Positions 62,375 through 64,000 of a stretch of 64,000 nucleotides of DNA are shown piece by piece. The DNA is from Bacillota bacterium (lineage in GTDB: Bacteria; Bacillota; Clostridia; Acetivibrionales; DTU013): contig JAEZMD010000007.1 in NCBI GenBank assembly GCA_023435745.1, positions 124,001-188,000 of the forward strand. The letters are read 5' to 3'. The notes beneath the pieces were generated by a model. That model saw only the letters and a list, made by a program, of their open reading frames with translations, was not told the DNA's origin and searched no databases. Made by a program: the position numbers and the translations under genes. Every line of letters starts with the position of its first letter. The first letter of the stretch is position 1.

Positions 62375-62920
62375 CTATTTGTTCAGTCTTATACTTTGAT
62401 AGCGGTTTGAAATATACAATAAATATTTTTTTAATGACCTCCAGCATTGAACGCCAATGATGAACAAAATCGGACTAACGATTATTGATGCAATCAATTG
62501 CGGAAAGCCTGTAAAGGTGACAAAACCCAAAGAAATAACTCCGGGTATATCAAAGAATAAACCAATTACAGAATAGACCAATACAACTGCCGCAATAATA
62601 GGAAAAAAGATTGATATTAAAAACAAAGTTGGAACGACAAAAATACCCGTCATGCCTGCCGAAAAATAAAACGACATCATACTTAAAAAGTACTTGATAC
62701 TAAAATTGCCATAGTTCAATTTATAAGCATTTACATATGACTGAGCAAGTTTCAATGGGGATCCAAGCCTGGCCAATATGGTCTGTTCCGGCTCCCGTCT
62801 GTTTATAGCCTCATAAATATGATTTCTTATCTCCTTTAAAATCTCATTTCTATCAGATTCGGGCAATCTGTTAAGTCCCTCTAAAACATTTTGTAAATAG
62901 TTTTCAACTACATTGGTCAT
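62375..62920 (-). CDS. HAAS/DUF1700-type membrane protein
   Basis: 181 residues. The N-terminal amphipathic helical HAAS domain (about 1-65; YLQNVLEGLNRLPESDRNEIL and ILARLGSPLKLAQSY) precedes four membrane helices. Such proteins are encoded directly after a PadR regulator, as here (15 nt gap), and are thought to be part of an envelope-stress or signalling pair. GAGGAGG lies before ATG. Confidence 0.78.
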   Translation of the reverse strand: MTNVVENYLQNVLEGLNRLPESDRNEILKEIRNHIYEAINRREPEQTILARLGSPLKLAQSYVNAYKLNYGNFSIKYFLSMMSFYFSAGMTGIFVVPTLFLISIFFPIIAAVVLVYSVIGLFFDIPGVISLGFVTFTGFPQLIASIIVSPILFIIGVQCWRSLKKYLLYISNRYQSIRLNK

Positions 62921-62935
62921 AATCTATCCTCCTCA

Positions 62936-63265
62936 TTATTTTTTGATATCCGAAAGCGCAGTTATCAAATTGTCCCATTGGTTGCTCATTATTTCTAAAG
63001 CCAGCTTTCCTTTCAATGTCAAATCATAGTATTTTCTTGGCGGGACACCAGGATTGGATTCCTTCCATGTTGATACAAGCAAATTGTCTTTTTCAAGCCT
63101 TCGCAGTAATGGATACATCGTTCCCTCTGTTGTTGAAAGAACCTCCCACTTGTTCAGAGATTCCAGCAAGTCGTAACCGTACATACTTTTTTTATTAATT
63201 AACTGCAAGATGCTGTATTCCAGAACTCCTCGCCGTAATTGCGATGTCCATTCATTTTTTTCCAT
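62936..63265 (-). CDS. PadR-family transcriptional regulator
   Basis: 109 residues from ATG 63265 with AAGGAG 5 nt upstream; the frame extends five codons further. The winged helix is LRRGVLEYSILQLINKKSMYG and the wing is EGTMYPLLRRLEKDNLLVS. The short C-terminal helix suits dimerisation. It probably represses its own operon with the HAAS protein. Confidence 0.87.
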   Translation of the reverse strand: MEKNEWTSQLRRGVLEYSILQLINKKSMYGYDLLESLNKWEVLSTTEGTMYPLLRRLEKDNLLVSTWKESNPGVPPRKYYDLTLKGKLALEIMSNQWDNLITALSDIKK

Positions 63266-63298
63266 GGCAACTCCTTCCATTATAGCTTTGCAATATAC

Positions 63299-63327
63299 AA
63301 TGTATCACACAGTATATCGAGTGTCAA
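63299..63327 (-). promoter_or_regulatory. Promoter of padR with overlapping palindrome
   Basis: TTGACA, 17 nt, TACATT. ATACATTGTAT (11-nt palindrome) covers the -10 box and is flanked by ATATAC and GTATAT half sites, a plausible PadR operator. Confidence 0.6.
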
Positions 63328-63366
63328 GGTACTAATGCATAATTAAATATGATGGGGTCTTCGAAA

Positions 63367-63388
63367 GATCCGTCGAAGATCCGTCGAA
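63367..63388. repeat. Tandem 11-bp direct repeat
   Basis: GATCCGTCGAA twice in tandem, with flanking CTTCGAAAGA and CGAAAGAC giving partial dyad symmetry. It lies between padR and the transposase 3' end and may belong to the IS terminus. The rest of 63328-63543 shows no gene. Confidence 0.5.
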
Positions 63389-63543
63389 AGACAAACCCTT
63401 GCCTTTTGCATCTGTATTTTTTTATTGCCGCATGATATACTCCCGTTTTCGACACTTGAAGTAAAACATAAAGAGTGAAACTGGCTTAAACAGCGGCTTC
63501 GCTCCTATTTGTTGGTATATGAAAATGTTGTATGGAACACCTC

Positions 63544-64000
63544 TTATAAAATTTTTTTTATTTTTTTATTTAGCTCCTTTGGTTGGTAATATTTCTTGTC
63601 CAATCCTAAACCATACAGACCGTTTAAAGCCGTACATACCTGGCTTCCTCTGTATGCTGCTGTATAGTACATGTCCTGCGAGTTCGATACATTCATATTT
63701 TTCAATGTATCCAAAATGTTATCTGTTGTGAAGTGCGTGCCATACTGGCCCAATTTACATTCTAATAATCTGTAGATTAATAATGCGGTGTAACAAATCA
63801 TAAAGTGTGCAACGATACGGTTTTCCTTACTGTGGTGTATGGGCCTTGCGCTGAAGTTGGTTTTAAGAATCCGGAAACAATCCTCAATCTTGTAGCGCTG
63901 GGAATTTATGTTTAAGATGTCTTTTGCGTCATCATACAAGTTGGTAGCCACCGCATAGTATCCGTCGTATTTTTCTTCTTCGTCAATAACGGACTGGTCA
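63544..64000 (-). CDS. IS1634-type (IS4-like) transposase, C-terminal part, cut by window edge
   Basis: The frame is open to the right edge; about 152 residues are visible. RYKIEDCFRILKTNFSARPIHH contains the catalytic Glu region (YxxxExxxRxxK-like), followed by RIVAHFMICYTALLIYRLLE and the C-terminal TLKNMNVSNSQDMYYTAAY. These match IS1634-family DDE transposases. The N-terminal half with the first two Asp residues would lie beyond the window. Confidence 0.78.
   Translation of the reverse strand, partial: DQSVIDEEEKYDGYYAVATNLYDDAKDILNINSQRYKIEDCFRILKTNFSARPIHHSKENRIVAHFMICYTALLIYRLLECKLGQYGTHFTTDNILDTLKNMNVSNSQDMYYTAAYRGSQVCTALNGLYGLGLDKKYYQPKELNKKIKKIL

Overview
This 64 kb window looks like chromosome from an anaerobic, spore-former-type Firmicute of the class Clostridia. 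The evidence is AGGAGG-type ribosome sites, frequent TTG and GTG starts, a CIRCE-controlled groESL, HelD, a split hisZ/hisG ATP phosphoribosyltransferase, a ferredoxin-type aldo/keto reductase and a MocR regulator. I cannot name the species. I saw no rRNA, tRNA or CRISPR array.

Layout. 1-6.6 kb (minus): ilvD-ilvB (branched-chain amino acids), a CvpA-like membrane protein, a membrane-anchored beta-propeller protein and a YkvI-type transporter whose ribosome site lies inside a hairpin. 6.7-11.2 kb (minus): a four-gene Gld-type ABC exporter operon. 11.2-13.7 kb: a palindrome-rich unexplained segment, then an RloA/RloB (AbiL-like) defence pair whose rloB carries an in-frame stop. 13.9-22 kb (minus): a Ca2+-type P-ATPase, MgtC, a metallophosphoesterase, a flavodoxin-like protein, a small Cys-rich protein and HelD. 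22.8-24.9 kb: groES-groEL with CIRCE.

25-35.4 kb is a catabolic island: a UroD-like protein, a sugar-type ABC importer, a glycerophosphodiesterase, a LacI regulator fused to a complete solute-binding-protein domain, an organophosphate-type MFS carrier and an RpiR regulator. It probably imports and degrades a phosphodiester or phosphorylated glycoside. Imperfect direct copies of the hisIE 3' end flank it (60 of 68 coding positions identical by eye), which suggests insertion or duplication at hisIE.

35.4-44.5 kb (minus) is a complete-looking his operon, hisZ-G-D-C-B-purC-H-A-F-IE, driven by a consensus promoter with a 12-bp inverted repeat. purC inside it links the AICAR released by HisF/HisH to purine synthesis. 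No histidinol-phosphatase is present. 44.6-51 kb: a GGDEF/HD-GYP protein, an aldo/keto reductase divergent from a MocR regulator, a lipoprotein and a Gph-type phosphatase. 51.2-54.8 kb: pcrA, interrupted at the GDDDQ/SIYGWRG motif by a 361-residue intein whose insert looks like a GIY-YIG nuclease; this is the most striking item in the window. 55-64 kb: a zinc-ribbon membrane protein, ccdA-tlpA, a Zn/Mn ABC transporter with a TIM-barrel companion, a solitary araA with an AraR-like operator, a PadR/HAAS pair, and the 3' part of an IS1634-type transposase running off the end.
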